The notes under the pieces were generated by a model, which was given only the letters and a program-made list of their open reading frames with translations, searched no databases and had not been told where the DNA came from. Shown here piece by piece: positions 39,887 through 49,607 of a DNA stretch of 64,000 bases (the first letter of the stretch is position 1; each line of letters starts with the position of its first letter). The position numbers and the translations under genes were made by a program. Origin of the DNA: Bacillus halotolerans. Its GTDB lineage: Bacteria > Bacillota > Bacilli > Bacillales > Bacillaceae. The stretch lies in assembly GCF_001517105.1 (NCBI RefSeq), contig NZ_LPVF01000008.1, positions 372,001-436,000 of the forward strand, written 5' to 3'.

Positions 39887-42382
39887 ATGTACTCTGTGTT
39901 ATTTCGCCAAGCTGAAGAATCCAGTCAGCTGGCTGGAGCAAAAGGCATGAATCTGATTAAACTGACCAAACACGGACTTCCTGTTCCAGATGGGTTTATC
40001 ATTCAAACGAACGCTCTCGCCCGTTTTATGGAGGATAATCAGCTTCATGATTCAAGCGAAAATATCGAAAATGCCATTATTGCCGGAACATTTTCAGATG
40101 AGCTAAAGAACGAGCTAACGAGCTCCTTTTACGAGCTGAGAGAATCATATCGTTCCGTGGCCGTCCGCTCTTCATCAGCCTCAGAAGATTTAGAGGGCGC
40201 TTCATTCGCCGGTCAATATGAAACCTATTTAAATATAAAAACAGAAGAAGAATTTCTGGCTAAGGTGAAAGAATGCTGGGCCTCCTTTTTCTCAGGCAGG
40301 GTCAGCCGCTATAAGAAGAAAATGAACAATCAAATCGCTGAGCCGTTAATGGGTGTTGTGGTGCAGGGTCTGATCAATTCAGAAATATCGGGTGTGATTT
40401 TCAGCCAAAATCCCGTTACCCATGATGATAAAGAGTTATTAATCAGCGCCAGCTACGGCCTGGGAGAAGCGGTCGTATCAGGAAGCGTCACTCCTGACAC
40501 GTATATCGTTCATAAAGCTTCATTTCAGATTCAGAAAGAAATGGGTTTAAAAGAGATCTACATGGAGTCCGCAGCAGAAGGCATTGCCGAAAAAGAAACG
40601 AGCGAAGACATGCGCAGCCGTTTTTGCCTTACAGATGAACAGGTAATTGAGCTGGCTGAAATCACCAAAAAAACCGAAGCCCTATACGGATATCCTGTTG
40701 ATTTAGAATTCGGCATCGCCAATCATAAACTGTACCTTCTGCAGGCACGGCCAATTACCACCATTGAACAGGATAAAAAAGCGGCTGAGGAAGAACGGAA
40801 CTTCATGATCACCGACGAGGATATGGATGATTTTTGGCTCAATATGGAGTCCAACATCGAAGGCCCGGTCAGTCCGCTATTTTCATCTTTTATTGTGCCC
40901 GCACTTGAATACGGCTTAAGGAAAAGTATGCAGCAGTTCCCGATCGGTGTCATCGTCGATGAAGTAAAAGTGTATCGTGGACATATTTATTCAAAAAATC
41001 AAGGCGAACAACAACTGCCTCCTGAGGACAGTGCCGAAGAGCTTTTTCCGATATTGTCCGAGCGCATGTACGATATCATTCATAATACGTACCTTCCGTT
41101 TTACCGGACATTGGACCAACTCGCACAAACGGAACACACTCCGGAAAGTGCGCTGGAGGCCTTTAAAAAACTGAAGGCCTTTTATCTCACGGCCTATGAG
41201 GAACACTTCAATATCGTTTTCCCGCAAATTCTGTTGACGAACAAACTGCAAGCAATGTATCAAAACATTCAGGGTGAAGCTGAAAACTCACATTTTTATG
41301 AAATGCTGACAGGAGTCATGAACAAATCGCTGGAAACAGACCGCCGCCTATGGCAATTCTCCGTTGAAGCACGAGAAAATCCGAATCTGACAGCCATTTT
41401 TGAGCATACCGAGCCGCAACAGCTGCAGAAGACATTAGAACAAATCGACGAGGGCAGATGTTTCCTGCAAAAAGTCAATGAATTTTTACAGGAATACGGA
41501 TGGCGATCTGTAAAAAGCCACGATCTGATTGAACAGACTTGGGCAGAGAATCCATATTACGCATTGACTCATATTCAAAACTACGTCCGCAATGGCTATC
41601 ATTTTGACAACGAATTTAAGAAGACCATTGAAAAACGGGAGAAGTTGTACAATGAATTCTTGCAAAGCATTGAAGATCCCGTTTTGCAGAAAGAATTTGA
41701 ACGTTATTATCAATGGACGCTGAATTCTTCCAATATTAAGGATGATCATCATTTTTACATTGATGCTATGCTGGATGCCAAGGCGAGGGTCTTTTTGCTG
41801 AAGGTAGGAGAATTGCTGGCCAAAAGCGGTGTGATCCGAGATCGAGAAGACCTTTGGTTCTTATATGATGACGAGGTGGAAAACGCGCTCCTTCATCCCG
41901 TATCCCTTCAAGAGAAGGCTGAAAAACGGAGACAAATCTTTCATGAGTATGAGCTGGCACAGGCGCCTGCTTATCTCGGTACACCGACAAAAGCGCAGCT
42001 GAAAGCGGCTGAAGAAATTGTCGGTGCTGTCATAGAAGATGAAAAAAACACGGAGAATGATATTTTCGGAATTGCAGCATCAAGCGGTATCGCAACAGGG
42101 CCGGTTAAATTGATTCGGGATGCCAGTGAGTTTTCTCGATTCGCGCCTGGAGACATCCTGGTTTGCAAAATGACGACACCGCTATGGACCAGCCTGTTTC
42201 AAGATGCCAAAGCCATTATTACAGACACCGGAGGAATCTTGTCTCACGCAGCGATTATTGCACGGGAATACGGCATTCCGGCTGTTCTCGGCACACGTGC
42301 AGCGACAGAAAGGCTTCGAGATGGAGACATCGTCACTGTAGACGGAAACAGCGGCAAAATCACAGTTGTCAGCCGGTCCTGA
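39887..42382 (+). CDS. yvkC: YvkC, PEP-synthase-like / rifampin phosphotransferase-like protein
   Basis: An 831-residue protein with three parts. Residues 1-310 are an ATP-grasp PPDK_N domain (GAKGMNLIKL; SVAVRSSSASEDLEGASFAG; DLEFGIANHKLYLLQARP). A large helical middle runs from about 330 to 740. A swivelling phosphohistidine domain closes it (ITDTGGILSHAAIIAREYGI) with the catalytic His. This layout and length fit rifampin phosphotransferases better than true PEP synthase, which ends with a TIM barrel. ATG 39887 follows AAGAGGGG. A TetR operator and neighbouring TetR and MFS genes suggest drug response. Confidence 0.88.
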   Translation: MYSVLFRQAEESSQLAGAKGMNLIKLTKHGLPVPDGFIIQTNALARFMEDNQLHDSSENIENAIIAGTFSDELKNELTSSFYELRESYRSVAVRSSSASEDLEGASFAGQYETYLNIKTEEEFLAKVKECWASFFSGRVSRYKKKMNNQIAEPLMGVVVQGLINSEISGVIFSQNPVTHDDKELLISASYGLGEAVVSGSVTPDTYIVHKASFQIQKEMGLKEIYMESAAEGIAEKETSEDMRSRFCLTDEQVIELAEITKKTEALYGYPVDLEFGIANHKLYLLQARPITTIEQDKKAAEEERNFMITDEDMDDFWLNMESNIEGPVSPLFSSFIVPALEYGLRKSMQQFPIGVIVDEVKVYRGHIYSKNQGEQQLPPEDSAEELFPILSERMYDIIHNTYLPFYRTLDQLAQTEHTPESALEAFKKLKAFYLTAYEEHFNIVFPQILLTNKLQAMYQNIQGEAENSHFYEMLTGVMNKSLETDRRLWQFSVEARENPNLTAIFEHTEPQQLQKTLEQIDEGRCFLQKVNEFLQEYGWRSVKSHDLIEQTWAENPYYALTHIQNYVRNGYHFDNEFKKTIEKREKLYNEFLQSIEDPVLQKEFERYYQWTLNSSNIKDDHHFYIDAMLDAKARVFLLKVGELLAKSGVIRDREDLWFLYDDEVENALLHPVSLQEKAEKRRQIFHEYELAQAPAYLGTPTKAQLKAAEEIVGAVIEDEKNTENDIFGIAASSGIATGPVKLIRDASEFSRFAPGDILVCKMTTPLWTSLFQDAKAIITDTGGILSHAAIIAREYGIPAVLGTRAATERLRDGDIVTVDGNSGKITVVSRS

Positions 42383-42458
42383 TGCGCCCACCCTCTTTAT
42401 TATACAAGCGGGGCAGGTGTATACTTGTCCTGCCAGTATATTCGTGAGGTGAAATGTA

Positions 42459-43028
42459 TTGAGACCGACAAACCGCAGAATCCTTGACGCTGCCATGCAG
42501 CTGCTCGTCAAAAAAGGATATCGTGCAACGACGACAAAAGAAATTGCAGAAAAAGCAAATGTAAGTGAAGCGACGATTTTCAGGAATTTTAAAAACAAAC
42601 AGGGGCTTGTCGAGGCTCTGCTCTCTCAGCATTCCGCAAATCGAAATCGCATCTTTGAGCAAACAGAGGGAGATTTGTATAAAGACCTGCTGCATATCGG
42701 AACCTGTCTGCTGGAAGAGCTTGAACAAAGAAAAGATATAATTAAAATCAGCTTTCGTGAACCGGCCATGTTTCAGGATGTCATCGACCATGTGACTGAA
42801 TATCCCCAATCTATGAAACAGCTTTTAGTTGATTATCTCACAAGCATAGGTAAGAAAGGGGCTATCCAGACAGGAGATGAATCGGAACATGCCGATGTAT
42901 TTATTTCGATGATTTTTGGTTACTTTGTACACTGTCTTCATTTAGGAGACAGAGTGATTTCAATGCCCCAGGAAAAAATGCTGGAGCATAGTACAGCTGT
43001 ATTCGTCAAAGGAATTACTGCCCGTTAG
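42459..43028 (+). CDS. yvkB: YvkB, TetR-family regulator
   Basis: A 189-residue regulator. Its N-terminal helix-turn-helix is ILDAAMQLLVKKGYRATTTK followed by EIAEKANVSEATIFRNFKNK. Residues 55-185 form a helical ligand domain without close family marks. The start is TTG at 42459 with GTGAGGTG upstream. It lies 76 bases after yvkC and 29 before yvkA. Likely represses the yvkC promoter through the palindrome at 39799-39816. Confidence 0.92.
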   Translation: MRPTNRRILDAAMQLLVKKGYRATTTKEIAEKANVSEATIFRNFKNKQGLVEALLSQHSANRNRIFEQTEGDLYKDLLHIGTCLLEELEQRKDIIKISFREPAMFQDVIDHVTEYPQSMKQLLVDYLTSIGKKGAIQTGDESEHADVFISMIFGYFVHCLHLGDRVISMPQEKMLEHSTAVFVKGITAR

Positions 43029-43057
43029 CTCCTTGGCAAAACAAAAGGAGGATCCCA

Positions 43058-44393
43058 ATGAGCTCAAAAAAAGAATGGGCGCTGATCGTCTCACTTTTAT
43101 TGGGGGCCATCCTGGTTCCCATTAACTCAACGATGATCGCAGTCGCGCTTTCATCTATATCACATACGTATAACGAATCCATCGCAAGCATCACTTGGGT
43201 AGTTACCGTTTATTTAATCGTCATGGCCGTCACACAGCCAATAGCCGGAAAACTCGGTGACATGTACGGCAACAAAACCATGTATTTATGGGGCGTCGGC
43301 CTGTTTCTGATTGCTTCATTAGGCTGCGCTCTATCGCCGAGCCTGTTTTTGTTAATTGTATTTCGGGCTTTGCAGGCTGTCGGCGGGGCACTGCTCACGC
43401 CAAACAGCATTGCCATTATCCGGCACGTTGTATCAGAGAAACGCCTTCCGAAAGTATTTGGCTATTTCGGGCTCGGCGCGGGTCTGGGCGCCGCTCTCGG
43501 GCCGTTTATCGGCTCTCTTTTGATTGACAGCTTCAGCTGGCATTCGATTTTTTGGGTCAACATCCCGTTTCTCGCCATTGCTTTATTTACAGCATTGACC
43601 ATGTTTCCTCAATATAAAGAAAACAAATCAGAGGCGCCGCTGGATATCATCGGCTCTCTCTTGCTGGCAGGCAGCATCGTTTCGATTATCCTGCTGACGA
43701 AAAATGAGTCTTCATGGGGCTATGCATTATACAGCATATTGATACTGCTTTTTGTCCCGCTTTTTTTTCAGACGGGAAAAACGCACACAGCATCCAATCA
43801 TTGATTTTGCGCTATTTAAAAGCTCAACCTTTACAAATGCCAATCTATCCGTCTTGTTAAGCAATCTAATGATGTATGCCGTCTTATTGATCATGCCGTT
43901 ATTCATGACAAACCAGTTTGGGCTTAATACATCTAACAGCGGTATGGCGCTTTCCGTCTTTTCGATATTTATGTCGGCGAGCAATTGGGCAGGCGCTCAG
44001 CTCCATCATAAATGGGGTGCGAAAAAAATCATATTTCTCTCATTTGCGATGATGGCCGGAGCCAATTTGTTATTTTTGCTCTTGAGCAGCTCCCATTCCG
44101 TTTTCTTCCTGATGATCTCTCTTATTCTCGGAGGGCTTGCATCCGGAGTCGGACTGACCAGCATGCAGGTGTCATCCCTTGCCACAGTAGAGCCCGCGAT
44201 GTCCGGAGTGGCTTCCGGCATTTTCTCGACCTTCCGTTATTTCGGAAGCATTATTTCGTCAGCCTTAATTGGCCTGATTTCTGGGTATCACACGTTATTT
44301 ATTATTCTCTTCGCGGTATCCATCATTGGTGTTTTTGTTTCGTTAGGCATCAAATCTGACGAAACGGCACACATGGAACAAAATTCAGCGTAA
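43058..44393 (+). pseudogene. yvkA: YvkA, MFS multidrug exporter, frameshifted
   Basis: DHA2-type drug exporter. The frame from 43058 runs to a stop at 43804 after about 235 good residues (motif A GKLGDMYGNKTMY, motif C GLGAALGPFIGS). At a run of eight T (43761-43768) it should shift; with seven T it continues FFRREKRTQHPIIDFALFK to 44393, giving 444 residues. As written, the last six or so membrane helices are lost. It is either true inactivation or phase variation, or a base-calling error. Same apparent operon as yvkB. Confidence 0.8.
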
Positions 44394-44396
44394 AAC

Positions 44397-44441
44397 AAAA
44401 CAGCCCGGCGCCACACAAAATGTGGTACCGGGCTGTTTTTT
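44397..44441. terminator. bidirectional terminator between yvkA and minJ
   Basis: AAAACAGCCCGG and CCGGGCTGTTTT are strong arms with an inner CCACA/TGTGG stem. The minJ stop codon lies inside. Confidence 0.9.
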
Positions 44442-45636
44442 ATGATCCAGGCAAAGCGGCTGCCTCATCTTCACGGTCATCCTTTACGAACAGAATGCCC
44501 AATTCATGATGTTCTCCCTCATAAGACGCACGCTGATCAAAGCGAATCTCCCCGTTCAAACCGATAATTTCAAGCTTCACATACGCACGGTTGCGCTGGA
44601 GCGCTTCATAAAAATCAGATACGTGCTTAACGGGCACGCCGTTGACTTTCGTAATAATTTCTCCGATTTTTAATTCCAAGTCTTCAGCCGGTGTATTTGG
44701 TATAATGCCAAGCACCATTAAGCCTTGATCACGCTTGGAGAAATAAAACGGTGCTGCATTGTCGTTTCCCCTTTGCTTCACGGACAGAAAAATACGTCCT
44801 AATACAGCCGCACAGGCAGCTGCACCCGCAAGCGGCGTCCACAGCAAACTCGCTGCACCGAGAGCGGAGACAATAAGCCCGAGAATACAGACTCGCTTCG
44901 CTGTGATTCTTATACTGGTTTCAGGAAGGGAACCCTGCACCCTTTGGCCGAATCCGACAAAGTAAGGGATCCACAGAAAATGGAATGACCCTCCGGGAAC
45001 AGAAAACACAGGCCACCAGCTGAGGTGTGATTCTAATCCATTGCCAGGTACAAGAATAAACAGCGGCAAAAGCCATATACGGTTTGCAAGCTGCTGACCG
45101 ATCGGCAAACCGCGGCTGCTGACGACCAATCCCGGTGATGTTTTCACATGGGCAGAACGATATGCAACCGCTCCTTCAGCGATAACCAATAACCCCAAAA
45201 ACACCGCCAGAGCCGGCCACACGACCGCATAGCCTTGCGGAAACCGATCCAGAAAAGGTTCAGCCTGATTCACTTGCAGTCCAAAACCTATCAGCATACT
45301 CACACTGACGATATATGCAGCAGACATCCAGTTTGCGCGAAGAGTGAACGCTGCCGCTGCAGTCATAACGGCAATAATCGCAAGCATACCGAGAGGAATA
45401 GAAATTCCGAGTACCCCCAAAACAATAGACAAAAGGATACCGGGAATTAACCCTTTTGTATATGTAAATTTCAGTTCATCATAAATGTCTGCTATTCTTG
45501 TATGAAAGGTTTTTCGCTCACGTTTGATCCTTACATATCCGAAAGCCAGACTTACAATGACAAAAAACCAGAATAGCGGGTGCAAAAAGAACAGGCCCGC
45601 ACTTTTTAACAGTTCAAATCCCCATTGAACAGACAC
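44440..45636 (-). CDS. minJ: MinJ, division-site topology factor
   Basis: Membrane protein that links DivIVA to MinD at poles and septa; earlier called SwrAB because its loss blocks swarming. It is 398 residues: about seven or eight hydrophobic helices in residues 1-290, then a C-terminal PDZ domain (QGLMVLGIIPNTPAEDLELKIGEI). The start is GTG behind AGGCGGTGA. Followed upstream by swrA as in 168. Confidence 0.95.
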   Translation of the reverse strand: MSVQWGFELLKSAGLFFLHPLFWFFVIVSLAFGYVRIKRERKTFHTRIADIYDELKFTYTKGLIPGILLSIVLGVLGISIPLGMLAIIAVMTAAAAFTLRANWMSAAYIVSVSMLIGFGLQVNQAEPFLDRFPQGYAVVWPALAVFLGLLVIAEGAVAYRSAHVKTSPGLVVSSRGLPIGQQLANRIWLLPLFILVPGNGLESHLSWWPVFSVPGGSFHFLWIPYFVGFGQRVQGSLPETSIRITAKRVCILGLIVSALGAASLLWTPLAGAAACAAVLGRIFLSVKQRGNDNAAPFYFSKRDQGLMVLGIIPNTPAEDLELKIGEIITKVNGVPVKHVSDFYEALQRNRAYVKLEIIGLNGEIRFDQRASYEGEHHELGILFVKDDREDEAAALPGS

Positions 45637-45714
45637 TATCTTTCACCGCCTCAAGCCAAACATGTTACATATATTCTATCAAATATTAAATGGCTTGGAT
45701 ATCCTCAGGAGGGT

Positions 45715-46068
45715 TTATCTCTCTTGCGTCATCCAGAGCGTGACATTCGATAGTGAAAAATCCTTTAAATAATGGTTTACATCAACGTCCAATAACCCGC
45801 TGATCAGGTGCATCGACCTCTTTATATCTGTCAGATTGATTCCTAATCGTTTATGGTTTTTCATTAAGTAATTAAAATAATGCTTGGCACATTCTTCATT
45901 AATGTCATTGACCGATTCAACATTTGTGTAATTCACTAGGTACCTGCTAAACAGCATAAGAAGACTTAGTGCTTTTGTAGCTGAAAATGTTACGTCTTGT
46001 GTTCTGTCTTTTAATTGTTCCACTAATTCATAATATTTTTTTTCACGCACAATACTTGCCCTCTTCAA
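45715..46068 (-). CDS. swrA: SwrA, master activator of swarming motility (intact)
   Basis: Works with DegU-P at the fla/che promoter and raises flagellar gene expression. It is 117 residues, starting at TTG 46068 (KRASIVREKKYYELVEQL). The GGGGG ribosome site is six bases upstream. The frame is also open to 46188, but that part has no ribosome site and lies before the known start. The A-run at codons 10-12 has eight A, the functional state; laboratory strains such as 168 carry nine and make no SwrA. No homologous domain beyond its own family. Confidence 0.96.
   Translation of the reverse strand: MKRASIVREKKYYELVEQLKDRTQDVTFSATKALSLLMLFSRYLVNYTNVESVNDINEECAKHYFNYLMKNHKRLGINLTDIKRSMHLISGLLDVDVNHYLKDFSLSNVTLWMTQER
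46036..46043 (-). repeat. phase-variable A tract in swrA (eight A)
   Basis: Eight T on the plus strand, eight A in the gene. Known slippage to nine A turns SwrA off. Confidence 0.9.
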
Positions 46069-46312
46069 TTGTGAACCCCCATTTTCTTTGTACAGATAAG
46101 CACGGGCCAGTATAAGCAGCAGTACTGGAGTGCTAACAAGCATTCTCGCTAACGTTTCTCTTTTAAATACCTGTAGTTCAGCTGCCATAAACCTGATTAC
46201 TGTTCTTTTTAGAACCTTCTTATATTGTATGAAGTAAACAACGACTAGGCAACTTGCAAAAGTTTCATTTTAAATGCATATTTTCTCGTTAGAAAGTCTC
46301 TCTCTTATATTG

Positions 46313-46319
46313 ATATCGG
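46313..46319 (-). promoter_or_regulatory. candidate SigmaD -10 element of swrA
   Basis: CCGATAT on the minus strand, about 245 bases before the TTG, with TAAA 13 bases upstream (one or two bases closer than ideal). A SigmaD promoter of swrA is known. The rest of the 46069-46452 gap shows only A/T-rich DNA and the ctpB terminator. Confidence 0.45.
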
Positions 46320-46419
46320 GTAATCTCGGTCCTTTATAAATGTTTATTTGTGAAAAATTTTTTAATATCTTGTCAAAAACTCAATTTTTATGTGACTTAT
46401 GGTTTATTTATTCATTAAG

Positions 46420-46451
46420 CACAAAGAAACAGGAGATGGAACACCATCTCC
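46420..46451 (-). terminator. terminator of ctpB
   Basis: GGAGATGG and CCATCTCC with a 4-nt loop (46432-46451), followed on the minus strand by TGTTTCTTTG. Confidence 0.8.
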
Positions 46452-46452
46452 T

Positions 46453-47895
46453 TTAATTGACAAATAATGATTTAAGCGCCGTTTGAAGCTGCAAATCATT
46501 TTTTTCATCTGATTTTTTCATTTCAATTAAATGATTTATTTTCTCCGCGGTGCGATTGTCAATCACACCCGTTTTTGCGAGCTTGTTTTGATCCTGAAAG
46601 GCCAAAATCGCTTTTTTCATTTCTTTGCTGAAATAGCCGTCTTCCCGACCCGGATCAAAACTGAGTCCTTTCAGCAAAACCTGTGCATGTTTCACATCTT
46701 CATTGTTCATATCAGCTTTAAGAGGCTCTTTTAGCTGCAATGGACCTGCGGAGAAATAATCAGGCTGCTTTATCGCAATGGTCGGCTTAACACCCTTCTT
46801 ATGAATCCAGTTCCCGTTTGGCGTCAGCCACTTGTAAAGCGTCAGTTTAATATTGCTGCCGTCTCCCATCGGTACAGCTTGTTGAACAGTTCCCTTTCCG
46901 AACGACGTGTCGCCTACAACATCATAATGCCCCGCTTCTTTTAATGCGCCTGCAAGAATTTCGGAGGCAGAGGCGCTCCCCTTATCTGTGATGACATTGA
47001 CAGGGTATGTTTTTTTATGGGTCAATGTTGAAAAATAACGTTTTCTATCTCCATTGCGTTCAGCAATCTGAATGTACGGCTGATCCTTTGTAATGAAATG
47101 CTTAAGAATCTCTTCAACACTTTGAAGATATCCTCCCGGGTTTCCTCGAACATCCAGCACGAGGCCTTCAATTCCTTTTTTCTCGAGCTTGCCCAATGCT
47201 TTTGCAAAATCCTCCGCAGTATGCTCAGAAAAAGTAGAAATGGCGATATACCCGACAGAATGCCCCTGCACTTTTTTCTCTGAAGCAAACACCGTTTCAA
47301 GCGGAATCTCAGCTCTCTTAATGCGGAATGACAATTGCTTCTTCGTCCCGGGCCGCTGAATCTTTATTGACACGCTGGAACCTTTCTTTCCTCTTATTTT
47401 TAAGACAGCGGCATTTAAATCCTTGCCCGCCATCGATTCTCCATCAATACTGATGATTTCATCATTCGGCTTCAGCCCGGCTTTTTCCGCAGGAGATTGT
47501 TTAAATGGCGACACAATAATGATTTTGCCTTCTTCCACTCCAACCTCAGCCCCGATGCCTTCGAAAGAGGAATCAAGAGAATCAGAAAATTGCTTTGCCG
47601 TCTGCTTGTCCATATAGACGGAATAAGGATCGTTTAATGTAGACAGCATCCCTTGAATGGCTCCTTCAAGCAGCTTTTCTCTATCAACCTTTTCTACATA
47701 TTCATTTGAAATCAATTCATATGCTTTTTCAATTTTATCCATAGCTGCAGCCCGATCAGAGTCAGCTTGAGCCGTTGCGGCAACAGCTGCGGCTTCGGGC
47801 TTTTCGGCTTCCAGCAGGTTCATTCCCGCATATACGCCGGCGCCTCCGAACAGCATGCTCCCCGCCGCTATTACAGCGATTATTTTTTGATTCAT
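46453..47895 (-). CDS. ctpB: CtpB, S41 carboxy-terminal processing protease
   Basis: Secreted protease that cuts SpoIVFA (and SpoIVFB partners) to time SigmaK activation in sporulation. In its 480 residues, an N-terminal signal/anchor (IIAVIAAGSMLFGGAGVYAG) is followed by a helical region. A PDZ domain is near 95-180 (ADKAGLKPNDEIISIDGE-like: PAEKAGLKPNDEIISIDGES). The S41 core carries the catalytic Ser in DKGSASASEILAGAL and Lys in GKGTVQQ. A C-terminal peptidoglycan-binding-like segment runs from about 400. The start follows AGGAGG. Confidence 0.96.
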   Translation of the reverse strand: MNQKIIAVIAAGSMLFGGAGVYAGMNLLEAEKPEAAAVAATAQADSDRAAAMDKIEKAYELISNEYVEKVDREKLLEGAIQGMLSTLNDPYSVYMDKQTAKQFSDSLDSSFEGIGAEVGVEEGKIIIVSPFKQSPAEKAGLKPNDEIISIDGESMAGKDLNAAVLKIRGKKGSSVSIKIQRPGTKKQLSFRIKRAEIPLETVFASEKKVQGHSVGYIAISTFSEHTAEDFAKALGKLEKKGIEGLVLDVRGNPGGYLQSVEEILKHFITKDQPYIQIAERNGDRKRYFSTLTHKKTYPVNVITDKGSASASEILAGALKEAGHYDVVGDTSFGKGTVQQAVPMGDGSNIKLTLYKWLTPNGNWIHKKGVKPTIAIKQPDYFSAGPLQLKEPLKADMNNEDVKHAQVLLKGLSFDPGREDGYFSKEMKKAILAFQDQNKLAKTGVIDNRTAEKINHLIEMKKSDEKNDLQLQTALKSLFVN

Positions 47896-47989
47896 CCTTT
47901 ACTCCTCCTGTATGCCAGACTGTCTTTGCAAAACCTAGAGATAGTATATGTAAAGGATGGAGATTTCATGTAATCATAGAAGAAAAAGA

Positions 47990-48030
47990 AGGCAAAAGAA
48001 AAAAGCCGCCCCGCAATCGGGATGACTTTT
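47990..48030 (-). terminator. terminator of ftsEX
   Basis: The imperfect stem AAAAG...CCCG / CGGG...CTTTT (48001-48030) is followed on the minus strand by TTTTCTTTTG, right after the ftsX stop. Confidence 0.7.
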
Positions 48031-48037
48031 CTTATGT

Positions 48038-48928
48038 TTATACCCGCAAAAACTTGCGGATGGAAGTCAGGCTTCCCCATACTCCAATCACTGCGCCGAT
48101 CGCAATTAATACAAGCGAGACTTGGAATACAAACGGATTATATGGAAGAAGAGAGACAAATGATCCTTGAACCTTCGGAACGACCCATCCGATAACATAT
48201 TGATAAGTGCTCAATACAAGCGCGATCGGAATGACTGAACCGAATACACCGAGCAGCAATCCTTCAAGGAAAAACGGCCAGCGGATAAACCAGTTCGTCG
48301 CACCAACAAGCTTCATGATTTCAATTTCTTTTCTTCTTGCAAAAATCGTAATTTTGATGGTGTTGGAAATTAAGAACATCGCCGTAAACAATAAGCCGAT
48401 AATTAACGCGATTCCGATGTTGCGGGAAACGCCGACCACTTTAAACAAACGGCTGACCTCTTCTTTTCCGTAAGTAACTTTGTAAACATGATCCATTTTT
48501 TCTATCTTTTTCGCGACACTTGGCGTATCATGCGGATCGGTCGTTTTCACGACAAATGCATCATTCAGCGGGTTTTCCTGATCCTGCATCGTCAGGGATT
48601 TTCCGCTGTCTCCAAAACTGTCAACTAACTGGTCAAGCTCTTTTTCTTTAGATGAAAAAGTGACACTTTGAATGCCTTTCAGGTCTTTTATCTCGTTCTG
48701 CAGCTTGTCCTGTGCCTTCTTATCTGCAGTCAGATCAACCAATACCTTGATTTCGACTTCTTTTTCAGCATTCGTAGCCATGTTATTCAAATTCAGCATA
48801 ATCACTAAAAACACGCCGACTAAAATCAGCGTAACGGTTACTGCACTAATGGATGCAAACGTCATCCATGTGTTTCTCCCGAGAGATTTAAAACTCTCAC
48901 GCAAATGGCGCCCGAGAATTTTAATCAT
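48038..48928 (-). CDS. ftsX: FtsX, membrane subunit of FtsEX
   Basis: Membrane partner of FtsE that activates the D,L-endopeptidase CwlO and affects sporulation entry. It is 296 residues: one N-terminal helix (ISAVTVTLILVGVFLVIML), an extracytoplasmic domain (about 50-165), then three helices. ATG 48928 overlaps the ftsE end by eight bases. Earlier in-frame starts to 48991 lie inside ftsE. Confidence 0.97.
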   Translation of the reverse strand: MIKILGRHLRESFKSLGRNTWMTFASISAVTVTLILVGVFLVIMLNLNNMATNAEKEVEIKVLVDLTADKKAQDKLQNEIKDLKGIQSVTFSSKEKELDQLVDSFGDSGKSLTMQDQENPLNDAFVVKTTDPHDTPSVAKKIEKMDHVYKVTYGKEEVSRLFKVVGVSRNIGIALIIGLLFTAMFLISNTIKITIFARRKEIEIMKLVGATNWFIRWPFFLEGLLLGVFGSVIPIALVLSTYQYVIGWVVPKVQGSFVSLLPYNPFVFQVSLVLIAIGAVIGVWGSLTSIRKFLRV

Positions 48929-49607
48929 AAGAACCATACTCCCCTCTTGACTCATCACGCACAATGATACCATCTTCGATTGCAATGACACGTTTCTTAA
49001 TGGTGTTTACGATTTCTTTATTATGTGTCGCCATTACGACTGTTGTTCCGCGGTTATTAATCTCCTCCAGCGTCTTCATGACTTCCCAAGACGTATCCGG
49101 ATCAAGGTTTCCCGTAGGTTCATCTGCAATGACAACATCAGGGCTGTTCACAATTGATCTGGCTATAGAGACACGCTGCTGCTCCCCGCCTGAAAGCTGG
49201 TCAGGGAATTGTCTCGCTTTATGCTTCAGCTGCACCAAATCAAGCACTTCAAGCACCCGTTTTTTAATGACAGACGGCTGTTCTCCAATTACTTCAAGGG
49301 CAAAAGCCACATTCTCAAACACAGTAAGTTTCGGAAGAAGCTTGAAGTCCTGGAAGACTACACCTATTTTACGCCGCACGAAAGGAATCTCTTTTTCTTT
49401 AACCGATGCGAGATCTTTATGATTGAGTAAAATTTGCCCTTTTGTCGGCTTTTCTTCTCTGTATATCATTTTAATAAAAGTAGATTTACCCGCTCCGCTC
49501 GGTCCGACAACATAAACAAACTCTCCGGGATGAATGGTAACTGAAATCCCATTAAGCGCCTTTACACCGTTCGGATAGGCTTTGTATACTTCTTTCATCT
49601 CTATCAT
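48921..49607 (-). CDS. ftsE: FtsE, ATPase of FtsEX
   Basis: ABC ATPase of 228 residues. Walker A is GPSGAGKSTFIK, the signature is LSGGEQQRVSIARS, and Walker B is VVIADEPTGNLD. It transmits ATP hydrolysis through FtsX to CwlO. The first gene of the pair has a ribosome site but no obvious strong promoter in the 190 bases upstream. Confidence 0.98.
   Translation of the reverse strand: MIEMKEVYKAYPNGVKALNGISVTIHPGEFVYVVGPSGAGKSTFIKMIYREEKPTKGQILLNHKDLASVKEKEIPFVRRKIGVVFQDFKLLPKLTVFENVAFALEVIGEQPSVIKKRVLEVLDLVQLKHKARQFPDQLSGGEQQRVSIARSIVNSPDVVIADEPTGNLDPDTSWEVMKTLEEINNRGTTVVMATHNKEIVNTIKKRVIAIEDGIIVRDESRGEYGSYD

Noticed and set aside
46069-46188. Longer swrA reading from 46188
   Set aside because: No ribosome site at that ATG; the known TTG start at 46068 has a clear one.
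47896-47990. SigmaG/SigmaF-like promoter before ctpB (CATATACTA)
   Set aside because: The spacing to any -35 candidate does not fit; expected biologically but not supported by the sequence.
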